Assembly: GCF_012952065.1 (NCBI RefSeq)
Contig: NZ_JABCJJ010000005.1
Span: forward strand, 119,732 to 183,731
From: Cellulomonas fimi
Lineage (GTDB): Bacteria > Actinomycetota > Actinomycetes > Actinomycetales > Cellulomonadaceae
Reading direction: 5' to 3'
DNA: 64,000 bases
Shown here: positions 20,402 to 27,910 of the stretch, one piece after another
How the letters are laid out: the number at the start of each line of letters is the position of its first letter
Numbering within the stretch: the stretch's first letter is position 1
Notes under the pieces: model-generated
Told to the model about the DNA's origin: nothing
The model's database searches: none
Seen by the model: only the letters and a program-made list of their open reading frames with translations
Program-made: the position numbers and the translations under genes

Positions 20402-20483
20402 CAAGGCTCCCTCGTTCTGACTGCGTGCGCCGGTCCCGTCGTCGCGCGACCAGGACCTCGCGTGTCCAGTGACCCTAACGCGA

Positions 20484-20530
20484 CGCCGTCAGCGAGAAGG
20501 TCCCGCGTCGGGGCCTTTTCGCTGACGGCG
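20484..20530 (-). promoter_or_regulatory. Paired ClgR-like boxes forming a hairpin between tig and clpP1
   Basis: The core CGCTGACGGCG occurs on the minus strand at 20494-20484 and, inverted, on the plus strand at 20520-20530. It matches the ClgR consensus core CGCYNANRGCG reported for Corynebacterium, and ClgR activates clpP1P2 in actinobacteria. The two boxes are the arms of a stem (12 perfect pairs, then a longer imperfect stem), so the same DNA could act as terminator for tig and as activator site for clpP1. A possible -10, TTAGGGT, follows about 6 bases after the proximal box. No regulator gene is in the window. Confidence 0.55.
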
Positions 20531-20562
20531 CAGCGGGTCGCGGGGCGTGCCGCCCGCTCGGG

Positions 20563-21987
20563 TCAGACCTTGTCCGTGCCCTCGTCGGCGGGCTCCGCGG
20601 CGGGCTCGCCGGCGGCGGGCGCAGCCTCGTCTGCCGACGAAGCCTCGTCGGCCCCCTGCGCACCCTCGTCGTCGAAGACGACGTCCGAGGTGTCCACGGC
20701 CGCGTCGTCGGCGTCCGAGCCGATGTACTCGCTGAGGTCGACGGCGTCGCCCGCGCCGTCGGTGACCGCCACGCGCCGCAGCGCGACGGCGATCGCCTTG
20801 GAACGGGCCACCTCGGCGACCATCGCGGGCACCTGGCCCTGCTCGTCGACCGTCTTGATGAAGGTGTTCGGGTCCATGCCGTACTGGCGCGACGCGCTCA
20901 CGAGGTACTCGAGCAGCTCGTTCTGGTTCACCTTGACGTCGAGCTGCTCGGCGAGCGTGTCGAGGAGGATCTGGTTCTTGAGCGCGGTGGCGGCCTGCTC
21001 GGTGACCTCGGCGCGGTGCTCGTCGTCCTCCAGCCGGCCCTCGGACTCCAGGTGCCGGTGCACCTCGGCCTCGACGACCCCGGCCGGGACCGGGACGTCG
21101 ACCCGCGCGAGCAGCTGCTCGACGAGGAGGTCGCGCGCCTGGACCGCCCGGTTCGAGCCCTTCGCGCCGGCCGCCTGCTCGCGCAGGTCCGCGGTGAGCT
21201 CGTCGAGCGTGTCGAACTCGCTCGCGAGCTGCGCGAAGTCGTCGTCGGCGGCAGGCAGGTCACGCTGCTTGACGGTCGTCGCCGTCACGGTGATGTCGGC
21301 CTGCTCGCCCTCGCGCTCGCCGCCGGCCAGCGGCGCCGTGAACGTCGTCGTCTCGCCCGCCGAGAGCCCCGTGAGCGCCTCGTCGAGCCCCTCGAGCATG
21401 TTGCCCGAGCCGATCTGGTAGCTGATGCCGCTGACGCTGTCGACCTGCTCGCCGTCGACCTTGGCCTCGAGGTCGAGCACGACGAAGTCGCCCTCGCCCG
21501 CGGGACGGTCGACCCCGACCAGCGTGCCGAAGCGCTCGCGCAGGGCGTCGAGGCGGCCGGCCACGTCGTCGTCGGACACCTCGAGGTCGTCCACCGTGAC
21601 GGTCAGCGAGTCGAGCGCGGGCAGCGTGAGCTCGGGCCGGACCTCGACCTGCGCGACGAAGTGCAGCTCGGTCGCCGTGTCGGCCAGGTCGGGGACCTGC
21701 GTGACCTCGATCTCGGGCTGGCCGAGCGGGCGCAGGTTGTTCTCGCGGACCGCGGCGCTGTAGAAGGACGACATGCCGTCGTTGATCGCGTGCTCCAGCA
21801 CGGCGCCCCGACCCACCCGCTGGTCGATGATGCGCGGCGGCACCTTGCCCTTGCGGAACCCGGGGACGGTGACCTGCGCCGCGATGTGCGCGTAGGCGTG
21901 GTCGATGCTCGGCTTGAGCTCGTCGTACGGCACCTCGACGGTCAGCTTGACCTTGGTGGCGTCCACGGTCTCGACAGCGCTCTTCAC
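20563..21987 (-). CDS. tig: Trigger factor (ribosome-associated peptidyl-prolyl isomerase/chaperone)
   Basis: A 474-aa chaperone that binds nascent chains at the ribosome exit. The N-terminal ribosome-binding domain includes GFRKGKVPPRIIDQRVG (signature GFRxGKxP). The FKBP-like domain has EGDFVVLDLEAKVDGE and the C-terminal arms are helical. The last 45 residues are Asp/Glu/Ala-rich (DDAAVDTSDVVFDDEG onward), as is common in actinobacterial homologues. The GTG start (VKSAVETVDATKVKLTVEVP) has GGAG 9 bases upstream and gives the conserved N-terminus. It lies upstream of clpP1P2 as in most actinobacteria, separated from it by a hairpin. Confidence 0.95.
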   Translation of the reverse strand: MKSAVETVDATKVKLTVEVPYDELKPSIDHAYAHIAAQVTVPGFRKGKVPPRIIDQRVGRGAVLEHAINDGMSSFYSAAVRENNLRPLGQPEIEVTQVPDLADTATELHFVAQVEVRPELTLPALDSLTVTVDDLEVSDDDVAGRLDALRERFGTLVGVDRPAGEGDFVVLDLEAKVDGEQVDSVSGISYQIGSGNMLEGLDEALTGLSAGETTTFTAPLAGGEREGEQADITVTATTVKQRDLPAADDDFAQLASEFDTLDELTADLREQAAGAKGSNRAVQARDLLVEQLLARVDVPVPAGVVEAEVHRHLESEGRLEDDEHRAEVTEQAATALKNQILLDTLAEQLDVKVNQNELLEYLVSASRQYGMDPNTFIKTVDEQGQVPAMVAEVARSKAIAVALRRVAVTDGAGDAVDLSEYIGSDADDAAVDTSDVVFDDEGAQGADEASSADEAAPAAGEPAAEPADEGTDKV

Positions 21988-22211
21988 TTCGATGGTCTCC
22001 AACTGCTCGGGTGGGCTCGGCCGGGGGTGCCGGCCGGAGTGCTCGTGGTCTGTCGTGGTGCAGCTGCGACGGAGACGGCGCGGTGAGTGCCCGTCCCCCC
22101 GGTCCGCAGCGGCGCGAACGGGCATGGGCGACCGTGCGCGCGACCCGTCGATGGTACGCCAAACGCGTCGGGTACCGAGGGCCGGCCTGTCGGGCGTCGA
22201 CGGCGAGCGAG

Positions 22212-22285
22212 TCGGGATGGCGGGATTCGAACCCACGACCTTCCGCTCCCAAAGCGGACGCGCTACCAACCTGCGCCACATCCCG
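22212..22285 (-). tRNA. tRNA-Pro (UGG anticodon)
   Basis: A 74-base cloverleaf on the minus strand. The acceptor arms CGGGATG and CATCCCG pair, with A as discriminator and no encoded CCA. The anticodon stem TCCGC/GCGGA encloses the loop TTTGGGA, giving anticodon TGG. The T arm GTGGG TTCGAAT CCCGC is standard. Confidence 0.95.
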
Positions 22286-22475
22286 TGACGACCGCGAGTC
22301 TAGTGCGCGGACAGACGGCGACCGTTGCACACGTTCCCAGCCGGCTCCCCTACCCTCACTCCAGCACCGGGCTCGCGAGCCGTCGTCGGCGGCGGGAACG
22401 GGGCCATCTCCTCGAGCGTTCGAGTTCATGCTGCATCCTCGCCCCACGGCCCCCCCCTGAAGGAGCACCCCGACC

Positions 22476-23132
22476 GTGAGCACCAACCGCAAGGCCGAGC
22501 AGGCGCAACGTCAGGCCCGGATCGCCGCGATCAAGGCTGAGCAGCAGAAGGCCGAGCGCAAGCGCAACGTGATCGTCGGTTCGGTGGCGGGCGCGCTCGT
22601 CCTTGGCCTCGTGGGCACCACGGCCTTCGTGGTCGTCAACGAGGGGCGCAAGAACGCGGCAGAGGAGGCCGAGCTCGCCGCGCGTGCCGAGCAGCCGATC
22701 GAGGGCCTGGAGACGTTCGAGGGCCTCACGCAGAACCACGTCACCGGGCCGGTCGACTACGCGCAGGACCCGCCCGTCGGCGGCGACCACGCGTCGGTGT
22801 GGCAGAACTGCGGCTTCTATGCCGAGCCTGTGGCCGACGAGAACGCGGTGCACTCGCTCGAGCACGGAGCAGGCTGGATCACGCACGACCCCGCGCTGCC
22901 CGAGTCGGAGGTCGCGCTCCTGCGGGCCTACGCGGACGACAACAACTTCGTCCTGGTGAGCCCGCGGGACGGCCTCCCGTCGCCGATCGTCGCGAGCACC
23001 TGGGGTCTGCAGCTCCAGCTCGACAAGGCGGATGACGACCGCCTGGCCGTGTTCCTCCAGGCGAACGTCCGCGGGCCGGGGACCCCGGAGCCGGGCGCGG
23101 TCTGCACGGGCGGGGTCGGTACACCGGGGTGA
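22476..23132 (+). CDS. DUF3105-type membrane-anchored protein
   Basis: A 218-aa protein with a basic N-terminus (KAEQAQRQARIAAIKAEQQ), then one membrane segment, VIVGSVAGALVLGLVGTTAF, at about residues 30-49, placing the rest outside the cell. The exported part holds the DUF3105 pattern HVTGPVDYAQDPPVGGDHA, WQNCGFYAEPVADENAVHSLEHGAGWITHDP and the C-terminal AVCTGGVGTPG. Conserved His and two Cys may bind metal or form a disulfide; the family has no established function. The GTG start follows GAAGGAG. It lies between tRNA-Pro and tRNA-Gly and is read alone. Confidence 0.85.
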   Translation: MSTNRKAEQAQRQARIAAIKAEQQKAERKRNVIVGSVAGALVLGLVGTTAFVVVNEGRKNAAEEAELAARAEQPIEGLETFEGLTQNHVTGPVDYAQDPPVGGDHASVWQNCGFYAEPVADENAVHSLEHGAGWITHDPALPESEVALLRAYADDNNFVLVSPRDGLPSPIVASTWGLQLQLDKADDDRLAVFLQANVRGPGTPEPGAVCTGGVGTPG

Positions 23133-23332
23133 AACCTTGTGCACGTGAGCAGCCCGCACACCTCCAGGTCCCGCAGCACGACGTCCCCGCTCCCGCCCGC
23201 CGGGCGTCGGGCGAGCCGTCACCGCGGGTCGACGCCGGGACGACGGTCCGGATGTTCGCGATCGTCGTCCCGCGTTCGGCGTGGCTCCCGCGGTCGGCTA
23301 GCCTGGTCGCCGGTCCGGCCGGAGCCGGGCGC

Positions 23333-23403
23333 GCGGGTGTAGCTCAATGGTAGAGCCCCAGTCTTCCAAACTGGCTACGCGAGTTCGATTCTCGTCACCC
23401 GCT
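23333..23403 (+). tRNA. tRNA-Gly (UCC anticodon)
   Basis: A 71-base cloverleaf. The acceptor GCGGGTG pairs with CACCCGC, followed by discriminator T and no encoded CCA. The anticodon stem CCAGT/ACTGG carries the loop CTTCCAA, so the anticodon is TCC. The T loop TTCGATT is standard. Confidence 0.95.
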
Positions 23404-23575
23404 CCTGGTGAGAGTGCTTCGCGTCAGAAGGGCATCTTCGCGTTCCGGCTGGGACCGGCTCGGCGACGTGACGACCTCCGTGCGGCAGGTGGGCCGACAC
23501 AGGCGCGTTGCGGCCCGCCGCGCCCACGGGCTACGGTCGCTTCGACCCAGCACTGACGCCCAGGAAGGACGCGCG

Positions 23576-23641
23576 ATGGCCCGCCGGCCCCGCCCCACGT
23601 GCGCGCCCCTCGGCCGGGCCGCCCGCTGTCACTGTCCCTAG
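23576..23641 (+). CDS. Cys-containing leader peptide (uORF) upstream of cysK
   Basis: A 21-codon ORF with an excellent ribosome-binding site (AGGAAGGA, 6 bases before ATG). It encodes an Arg/Pro-rich peptide ending in Arg-Cys-His-Cys-Pro-stop, plus one more Cys at residue 9. Three Cys in 21 residues is far above background. It stands 205 bases before cysK with no other gene between. Cys-rich leader ORFs that sense cysteine by ribosome stalling are known ahead of sulfur genes in mycobacteria; by analogy this may attenuate cysK-cysE. The function is inferred from position and composition. A chance ORF in GC-rich DNA is the alternative. Confidence 0.6.
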   Translation: MARRPRPTCAPLGRAARCHCP

Positions 23642-23780
23642 AGCGCTGGTCCCTCATGCCCGCGCGCCGCCCGCGCGTGCGCGACCCCCGACCACCGCTC
23701 GTCCTCCTGGACACGTACCCAGGTTCGCCGCTGCCGCCGGAACACCCGCGGCCACGAACCGGTTCACCCAGCAGAAGCCC

Positions 23781-23812
23781 CCCGCACGCTTCCCGCACGC
23801 TTCCCGCACGCT
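23781..23812 (+). repeat. Three tandem 11-bp repeats upstream of cysK
   Basis: CCCGCACGCTT is repeated at 23781-23791 and 23792-23802, with a third copy, differing in the last base, at 23803-23813. It ends 34 bases before the cysK ATG. It could be slippage or a binding site. The remainder of the 440-base stretch 23404-23846 holds only the leader ORF. Confidence 0.7.
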
Positions 23813-23846
23813 CCGGCCGCACCGCGGCCCCGACCGATGAGGACCC

Positions 23847-24782
23847 ATGGCACGCATCTACGACGACGTCACGCAGCTGATCGGCAACACTCCCCTGGTC
23901 CGGCTCAACCGGCTTACCGAGGGGATCGACGCGACGGTCGTCGCGAAGCTCGAGTTCTACAACCCGGCGAGCTCGGTCAAGGACCGGATCGGCGTCGCGA
24001 TCATCGACGCGGCGGAGAAGGCGGGTGACCTCAAGCCGGGCGGCACGGTCGTCGAGGCGACGAGCGGCAACACCGGCATCGCCCTCGCGATGGTCGGCGC
24101 GGCGCGCGGTTACGACGTGGTGCTGACGATGCCCGAGACCATGTCCCGCGAGCGCCGGGCCCTGCTGCGCGCGTTCGGCGCCGAGCTCGTGCTGACCCCG
24201 GGCTCCGGCGGCATGAAGGGCGCGGTCGACAAGGCCAACGAGATCGCCACCGAGCGCCCCGGCGCCATCCTCGCGCGCCAGTTCGCCAACGAGGCGAATC
24301 CGGAGATCCACCGCCGGACCACGGCCGAGGAGATCTGGGCGGACACCGACGGGGCCGTCGACATCGTCGTCGCGGGCATCGGGACCGGCGGCACGATCAC
24401 CGGCGTCGGGCAGGTCCTCAAGGAGCGCAAGCCGGGCGTGCAGATCATCGGAGTCGAGCCGGCGGAGTCGCCGATCCTCAACGGCGGCGCCCCGGGCCCG
24501 CACAAGATCCAGGGCCTCGGCGCCAACTTCGTCCCCGAGATCCTCGACCGCGAGATCTACGACGAGATCATCGACGTCGACGCCGAGACCTCGGTCGCCG
24601 TCGCGCGCGAGGCCGCCGAGCGCGAGGGCCTGCTGGTCGGCATCTCCTCGGGTGCGGCCATCCACGCCGCGCTGCAGGTCGCGAAGCGCCCCGAGAACGC
24701 CGGGAAGCTGATCGTGACGGTCGTCCCGTCCTTCGGCGAGCGCTACCTGACCTCGATCCTGTACTCGGACCTCCTCGACTGA
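23847..24782 (+). CDS. cysK: Cysteine synthase A (O-acetylserine sulfhydrylase)
   Basis: A PLP enzyme of 311 aa making cysteine and acetate from O-acetylserine and sulfide. The PLP Lys is in [13 protein letters not shown] at about 34-46. The phosphate loop is [11 protein letters not shown] at about 71-81, and [15 protein letters not shown] lies at about 177-191. The C-terminal [15 protein letters not shown] contains the Ser that contacts the PLP pyridine. The start [21 protein letters not shown] is canonical. The stop overlaps the cysE start by one base (TGATG), so the pair is coupled. Cysteine-dependent control via the upstream leader ORF is likely. Confidence 0.97.
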   Translation: MARIYDDVTQLIGNTPLVRLNRLTEGIDATVVAKLEFYNPASSVKDRIGVAIIDAAEKAGDLKPGGTVVEATSGNTGIALAMVGAARGYDVVLTMPETMSRERRALLRAFGAELVLTPGSGGMKGAVDKANEIATERPGAILARQFANEANPEIHRRTTAEEIWADTDGAVDIVVAGIGTGGTITGVGQVLKERKPGVQIIGVEPAESPILNGGAPGPHKIQGLGANFVPEILDREIYDEIIDVDAETSVAVAREAAEREGLLVGISSGAAIHAALQVAKRPENAGKLIVTVVPSFGERYLTSILYSDLLD

Positions 24783-25366
24783 TGTCCCGGCTCAGGCGGT
24801 TCCTCACGGTGCTCCGGGAGGACCTCGAGGTGGCCCGTCGTCGCGACCCCGCGGCGCGGACCTACGCCGAGGTCGCCCTGGCGTACTCCGGGGTGCACGC
24901 CATCTGGGCCTACCGGGTCGCGCACCGCATGTGGCGCGAGCCGGGCCTGCGCCTGCCCGCCCGCCTGCTCTCGCAGGCGGCGCGGGCGGCGACGGGCGTC
25001 GAGATCCACCCGGGCGCCACCCTCGGGCGCCGGCTGTTCATCGACCACGGGATGGGGGTCGTGATCGGGGAGACCGCGGAGGTCGGCGACGACGTCACGC
25101 TCTTCCACGGTGCGACGCTCGGCGGCAAGGCGATGCACCACGGCAAGCGCCACCCCACCCTCGGCGACGGCGTCGTGGTGGGCGCGGGCGCGAAGGTGCT
25201 GGGCCCGGTGTGGATCGGCGACGGCGTCCAGATCGGCGCCAACGCCGTGGTCATCACCGACGTCCCGGCGGGCGCGGTCGCGGTGGGCGTGCCCGCCAAG
25301 ATCCGGGTCCGGCCGCAGACTCCGCTGACGCCGGCCCAGGTCGACGACCCCGCGATCTACATCTGA
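24782..25366 (+). CDS. cysE: Serine O-acetyltransferase
   Basis: A 194-aa left-handed beta-helix acetyltransferase that makes O-acetylserine from serine and acetyl-CoA, the substrate of CysK. The hexapeptide-repeat core is clear: [43 protein letters not shown], and [18 protein letters not shown]. The catalytic His residues lie in [12 protein letters not shown] and [10 protein letters not shown]. It belongs to the short type lacking the long N-terminal helical domain of E. coli CysE. The start overlaps the cysK stop. The two enzymes normally form the cysteine synthase complex. Confidence 0.96.
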   Translation: MSRLRRFLTVLREDLEVARRRDPAARTYAEVALAYSGVHAIWAYRVAHRMWREPGLRLPARLLSQAARAATGVEIHPGATLGRRLFIDHGMGVVIGETAEVGDDVTLFHGATLGGKAMHHGKRHPTLGDGVVVGAGAKVLGPVWIGDGVQIGANAVVITDVPAGAVAVGVPAKIRVRPQTPLTPAQVDDPAIYI

Positions 25367-25464
25367 GGGTAGAACGCCGGGTACCGGGTACCCGCGCGTC
25401 GGGCCCCGCGGACGGCGCCCCGGTGCGAGGATGCGATCCCGTCCTCGCGATCGAAGGAGCACCG

Positions 25465-26532
25465 ATGCGCCTCGGCTACCACACCGGGTACTGGTCGGCC
25501 GGCCCGCCCCGCGGAGCCCTGGAGGCGGTGCTCGAGGCCGAGCGGCTCGGGTTCGACTCGGTGTGGACGGCCGAGGCGTACGGCTCCGACGCGCTGACCC
25601 CGCTCGCGTGGTGGGGGGCGCGGACGTCGACGATCCGGCTCGGCACCGCGATCGCGCAGCTCTCCGCGCGCACCCCGACCGCCGCCGCGATGGCCGCGCT
25701 CACCCTCGACCACCTCTCGGGCGGGCGCTTCACGCTCGGGCTGGGCGCGTCGGGACCCCAGGTCGTCGAGGGCTGGTACGGGCAGCCGTACACCCGGCCG
25801 CTCGCGCGCACGCGTGAGTACGTCGCCATCGTGCGCGAGGTGCTCGCCCGCGAGGCCCCCGTGACGTTCGACGGCGCGTTCTACCCCCTGCCCCTCCGTG
25901 AGGGCGGGACGGGCCTCGGCAAGCCGCTGCGCTCGACGGTCCACCCCCTGCGCGCCGACCTGCCGATCCACCTCGCCGCCGAGGGCCCCAAGAACGTCGC
26001 CCTGGCCGCCGAGATCGCCGACGGCTGGCTACCGCTCTTCTACTCCCCACGCATGGACGCCACGTACCGCGAGCTCCTCGCCGACGGGTTCGCGCGCCGC
26101 GCGCCGTCGCACCCCGGCCGGGGCCCGCGACCGGTCGAGGAGTTCGAGGTCAGCGCGACAGTGCCCGTCGTCGTGCACGACGACGCCGAGCGGGCCGCCG
26201 ACGCCGTGCGCCCCTTCATCGCGCTGTACGCGGGCGGGATGGGCGCCAAGGGCGCCAACTTCCACCGCGACGTCCTCGCGCGGCTCGGCTATGGCGACGC
26301 GTGCGACGAGATCCAGTCGCTCTACCTCGCCGGCCGGCGCGAGGAGGCAGCGGCCGCGGTCCCGCTCGAGCTGGTCCAGGACATCGCCCTGGTGGGGCCG
26401 CCGGACGCGATCCGGTCCGGCCTCGCGGCCTGGCGGCAGACGGCGGTGACGACGCTCCTCGTCCAGGCCGACCCGGCCTCGCTCGCGCTCCTCGCCGAGA
26501 CCCTGGACGGCGGCCCGGCACCCGCCTCCTGA
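25465..26532 (+). CDS. LLM-class oxidoreductase (probably F420-dependent)
   Basis: A luciferase-like TIM-barrel protein of 355 aa. MRLGYHTGYWSAGPP is followed by GFDSVWTAEAYGSDALTPL at about 29-47, STIRLGTAIAQLSARTP, and SGGRFTLGLGASGPQVVEGWYG at about 83-104. This series is typical of the mycobacterial Rv3520c-like F420 family. PIHLAAEGPKNVALAAEIADGW marks the cofactor-binding C-terminal half. The ATG has GAAGGAG just upstream. It lies 98 bases after cysE with only a 6-bp hairpin between, so it may be read from the cysK promoter. It is the third LLM protein in the window. The substrate is unknown. Confidence 0.85.
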   Translation: MRLGYHTGYWSAGPPRGALEAVLEAERLGFDSVWTAEAYGSDALTPLAWWGARTSTIRLGTAIAQLSARTPTAAAMAALTLDHLSGGRFTLGLGASGPQVVEGWYGQPYTRPLARTREYVAIVREVLAREAPVTFDGAFYPLPLREGGTGLGKPLRSTVHPLRADLPIHLAAEGPKNVALAAEIADGWLPLFYSPRMDATYRELLADGFARRAPSHPGRGPRPVEEFEVSATVPVVVHDDAERAADAVRPFIALYAGGMGAKGANFHRDVLARLGYGDACDEIQSLYLAGRREEAAAAVPLELVQDIALVGPPDAIRSGLAAWRQTAVTTLLVQADPASLALLAETLDGGPAPAS

Positions 26533-26616
26533 GGCAGCCTGCTCGACCGATCCGCGACATCGCCGGGCATACCGCGCAGCCCGTCCGAATAGTGGACGCT
26601 GTTTTTGAGACGCTCG

Positions 26617-26645
26617 TTGCTCGGCCGCGCGACGAACGCTAGTGT
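26617..26645 (+). promoter_or_regulatory. Candidate promoter for the sulfonate-transport/metY operon
   Basis: TTGCTC (26617-26622) and TAGTGT (26640-26645) are 17 bases apart, in a patch noticeably less GC-rich than its surroundings. The predicted start, about 26652, gives a leader of about 350 bases that includes the Cys-rich ORF at 26732-26842. Confidence 0.45.
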
Positions 26646-26648
26646 CGC

Positions 26649-26691
26649 CAGCGATCCCACAAAGTGATCGCTGACGTCTCATCGTTTGAGA
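26649..26691 (+). promoter_or_regulatory. Two leader dyads upstream of the Cys-rich leader ORF
   Basis: CAGCGATC (26649-26656) pairs with GATCGCTG (26666-26673) around a 9-base loop. A second dyad, TCTCA (26677-26681) with TGAGA (26687-26691), follows immediately. They lie at the predicted transcription start, so they may be operators or 5' RNA stems. The motif TTTGAGA also occurs near 26604, before the promoter. Confidence 0.4.
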
Positions 26692-26731
26692 TTTGCCTCC
26701 GATCGCGTCCCGGACGAGAGGAGGCAGCGCC

Positions 26732-26842
26732 ATGACCGGTCACCCGACCGCACGTCAGGCCGTGCAGATGCAGTCCTCCTCGCGCTGTCCCGACAGCTGT
26801 TGTCGCACGTGCAGCTCCCTGCGCATGCGCGCTGTCTCCTGA
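26732..26842 (+). CDS. Cys-rich leader peptide upstream of the sulfonate ABC operon
   Basis: A 36-aa ORF with a near-perfect ribosome-binding site (GAGAGGAGG, 7 bases before the ATG). Its second half contains the cluster SSSRCPDSCCRTCSS, four Cys within nine residues, which is very unusual for GC-rich background. It lies 156 bases before the transporter ATPase gene, in the same direction. A hairpin begins one base after its stop (26844-26868), which could work as an attenuator if ribosomes stall at the Cys codons. Similar Cys-rich leaders control sulfur genes in mycobacteria; the role here is inferred. Confidence 0.7.
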   Translation: MTGHPTARQAVQMQSSSRCPDSCCRTCSSLRMRAVS

Positions 26843-26843
26843 C

Positions 26844-26868
26844 GGGTCCCCGCACCGCGCGGTGACCC
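26844..26868 (+). promoter_or_regulatory. Hairpin immediately after the Cys-rich leader ORF
   Basis: GGGT (26844-26847) pairs with ACCC (26865-26868), and CACC (26853-26856) with GGTG (26861-26864), giving an interrupted stem with a 5-base bulge. It directly follows the leader stop codon, where a ribosome paused at or released from the Cys codons would decide its folding. The rest of the leader to 26998 shows no gene. Confidence 0.4.
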
Positions 26869-26998
26869 GGCCCGCCGACGGCAGCCGGCGCACCTCCCCC
26901 GTCCTCAGCACCCCGGTCGGCCCTCGACCACCGCGTCCGCGTGCTCGCGCCAGCGACGCCGCGGCGGTGCCTCGCGGCCTGAGCCCAGAAGAGACGTC

Positions 26999-27910
26999 AT
27001 GGCCCTCACCACGTTCGCCAGCCCGGCACCCGCCGGCGTGCGCTCGCCCCAGCCGGTCCGGCTCCGCGACGTCCGACGCGCGTTCGCGACGCCGACCGGT
27101 CCGCGCGCCGTCCTCGCCGAGGTCGACCTGACCCTGGCCGCGGGCGAGATCGTCGCGCTGATCGGGCCGTCGGGGTGCGGCAAGTCGACCCTGCTCCGGC
27201 AGATCAGCGGCCTCGACGCCCCTGACGCCGGCGAGATCCTCATCGACGGCACGGCGACCCGCGGCATCGACCACCGCTGCGCGGTCGCGTTCCAGGAGCC
27301 GCGCCTGCTCCCCTGGCGGACGCTCTCGGAGAACGTGAGCCTGGGCCTGCCGCGCGGGACGGCCAAGGACACCGGCGCCGGTCGCGTCGCCGAGCTGCTG
27401 GAGCTCGTGGGTCTCGGCCCGTCGGCGGACCTGCGGCCCCGCCAGGTGTCGGGCGGCATGGCGCAGCGCGCCTCCCTCGCCCGCGCCCTGGCCCGGAACC
27501 CGGGCGTGCTGCTCCTCGACGAGCCGTTCGGGGCGCTCGACGCCCTCACCCGCCTGAAGATGCAGGACCTGCTGCTCGACGTCCACGCGGCCGAGCCGAC
27601 CACGATCGTCCTCGTCACCCACGACGTCGAGGAGGCCCTGTACCTCGCCGATCGCGTGGTGCTGCTGGGAGCCCCCGAGGGCCCGGGGGCCGGCTCCGTC
27701 AAGAAGATCATCACCGTCCCGGGTGCCCGCCCGCGCGACCGCGCCTCGGCCCCGCTGGCCGAGCTGCGCGTCGAGCTGCTCGAGGGGCTCGGCGTCGACA
27801 CGCACCACGCGGCGCAGCACCCCACCACGCAGCACCCCACCACGAACCCCGGCGACCGCCCGGTCGACCCGGCCACCCGCACGACGCCCACCACGGAGAC
27901 CCCCCGATGA
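26999..27910 (+). CDS. ssuB: ABC transporter ATP-binding protein, sulfonate/nitrate/taurine type
   Basis: A 303-aa ABC ATPase of the SsuB/TauB family that powers import through the membrane partner at 29011. Walker A is GPSGCGKST at about 54-62, the Q-loop is FQEPRLLPW near 98-106, the signature is VSGGMAQRASLARAL near 149-163, Walker B is VLLLDEPFGALD near 170-181, and the switch His is in VTHDVEEALYL. The C-terminal tail is low-complexity, with a duplicated 15-base unit encoding QHPTT. It overlaps the lipoprotein gene by 4 bases (ATGA). The Cys-rich leader upstream supports a sulfur substrate; sulfonate itself is inferred. Confidence 0.88.
   Translation: MALTTFASPAPAGVRSPQPVRLRDVRRAFATPTGPRAVLAEVDLTLAAGEIVALIGPSGCGKSTLLRQISGLDAPDAGEILIDGTATRGIDHRCAVAFQEPRLLPWRTLSENVSLGLPRGTAKDTGAGRVAELLELVGLGPSADLRPRQVSGGMAQRASLARALARNPGVLLLDEPFGALDALTRLKMQDLLLDVHAAEPTTIVLVTHDVEEALYLADRVVLLGAPEGPGAGSVKKIITVPGARPRDRASAPLAELRVELLEGLGVDTHHAAQHPTTQHPTTNPGDRPVDPATRTTPTTETPR

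Noticed and set aside
20484..20530. Simple intrinsic terminator for tig only
   Set aside because: There is no U-tract and both arms match the ClgR core exactly, so it was kept as a regulatory site with terminator activity as a possibility.
19718..21421. Long plus-strand frame opposite trigger factor and clpP1
   Set aside because: It is antisense to tig, whose domains are intact; the Ser/Ala/Arg-only composition is an artefact of codon phase.
22476..23132. DUF3105 gene as cargo of a tRNA-associated mobile element
   Set aside because: It sits between two tRNA genes but no integrase, att repeat or atypical composition is visible.
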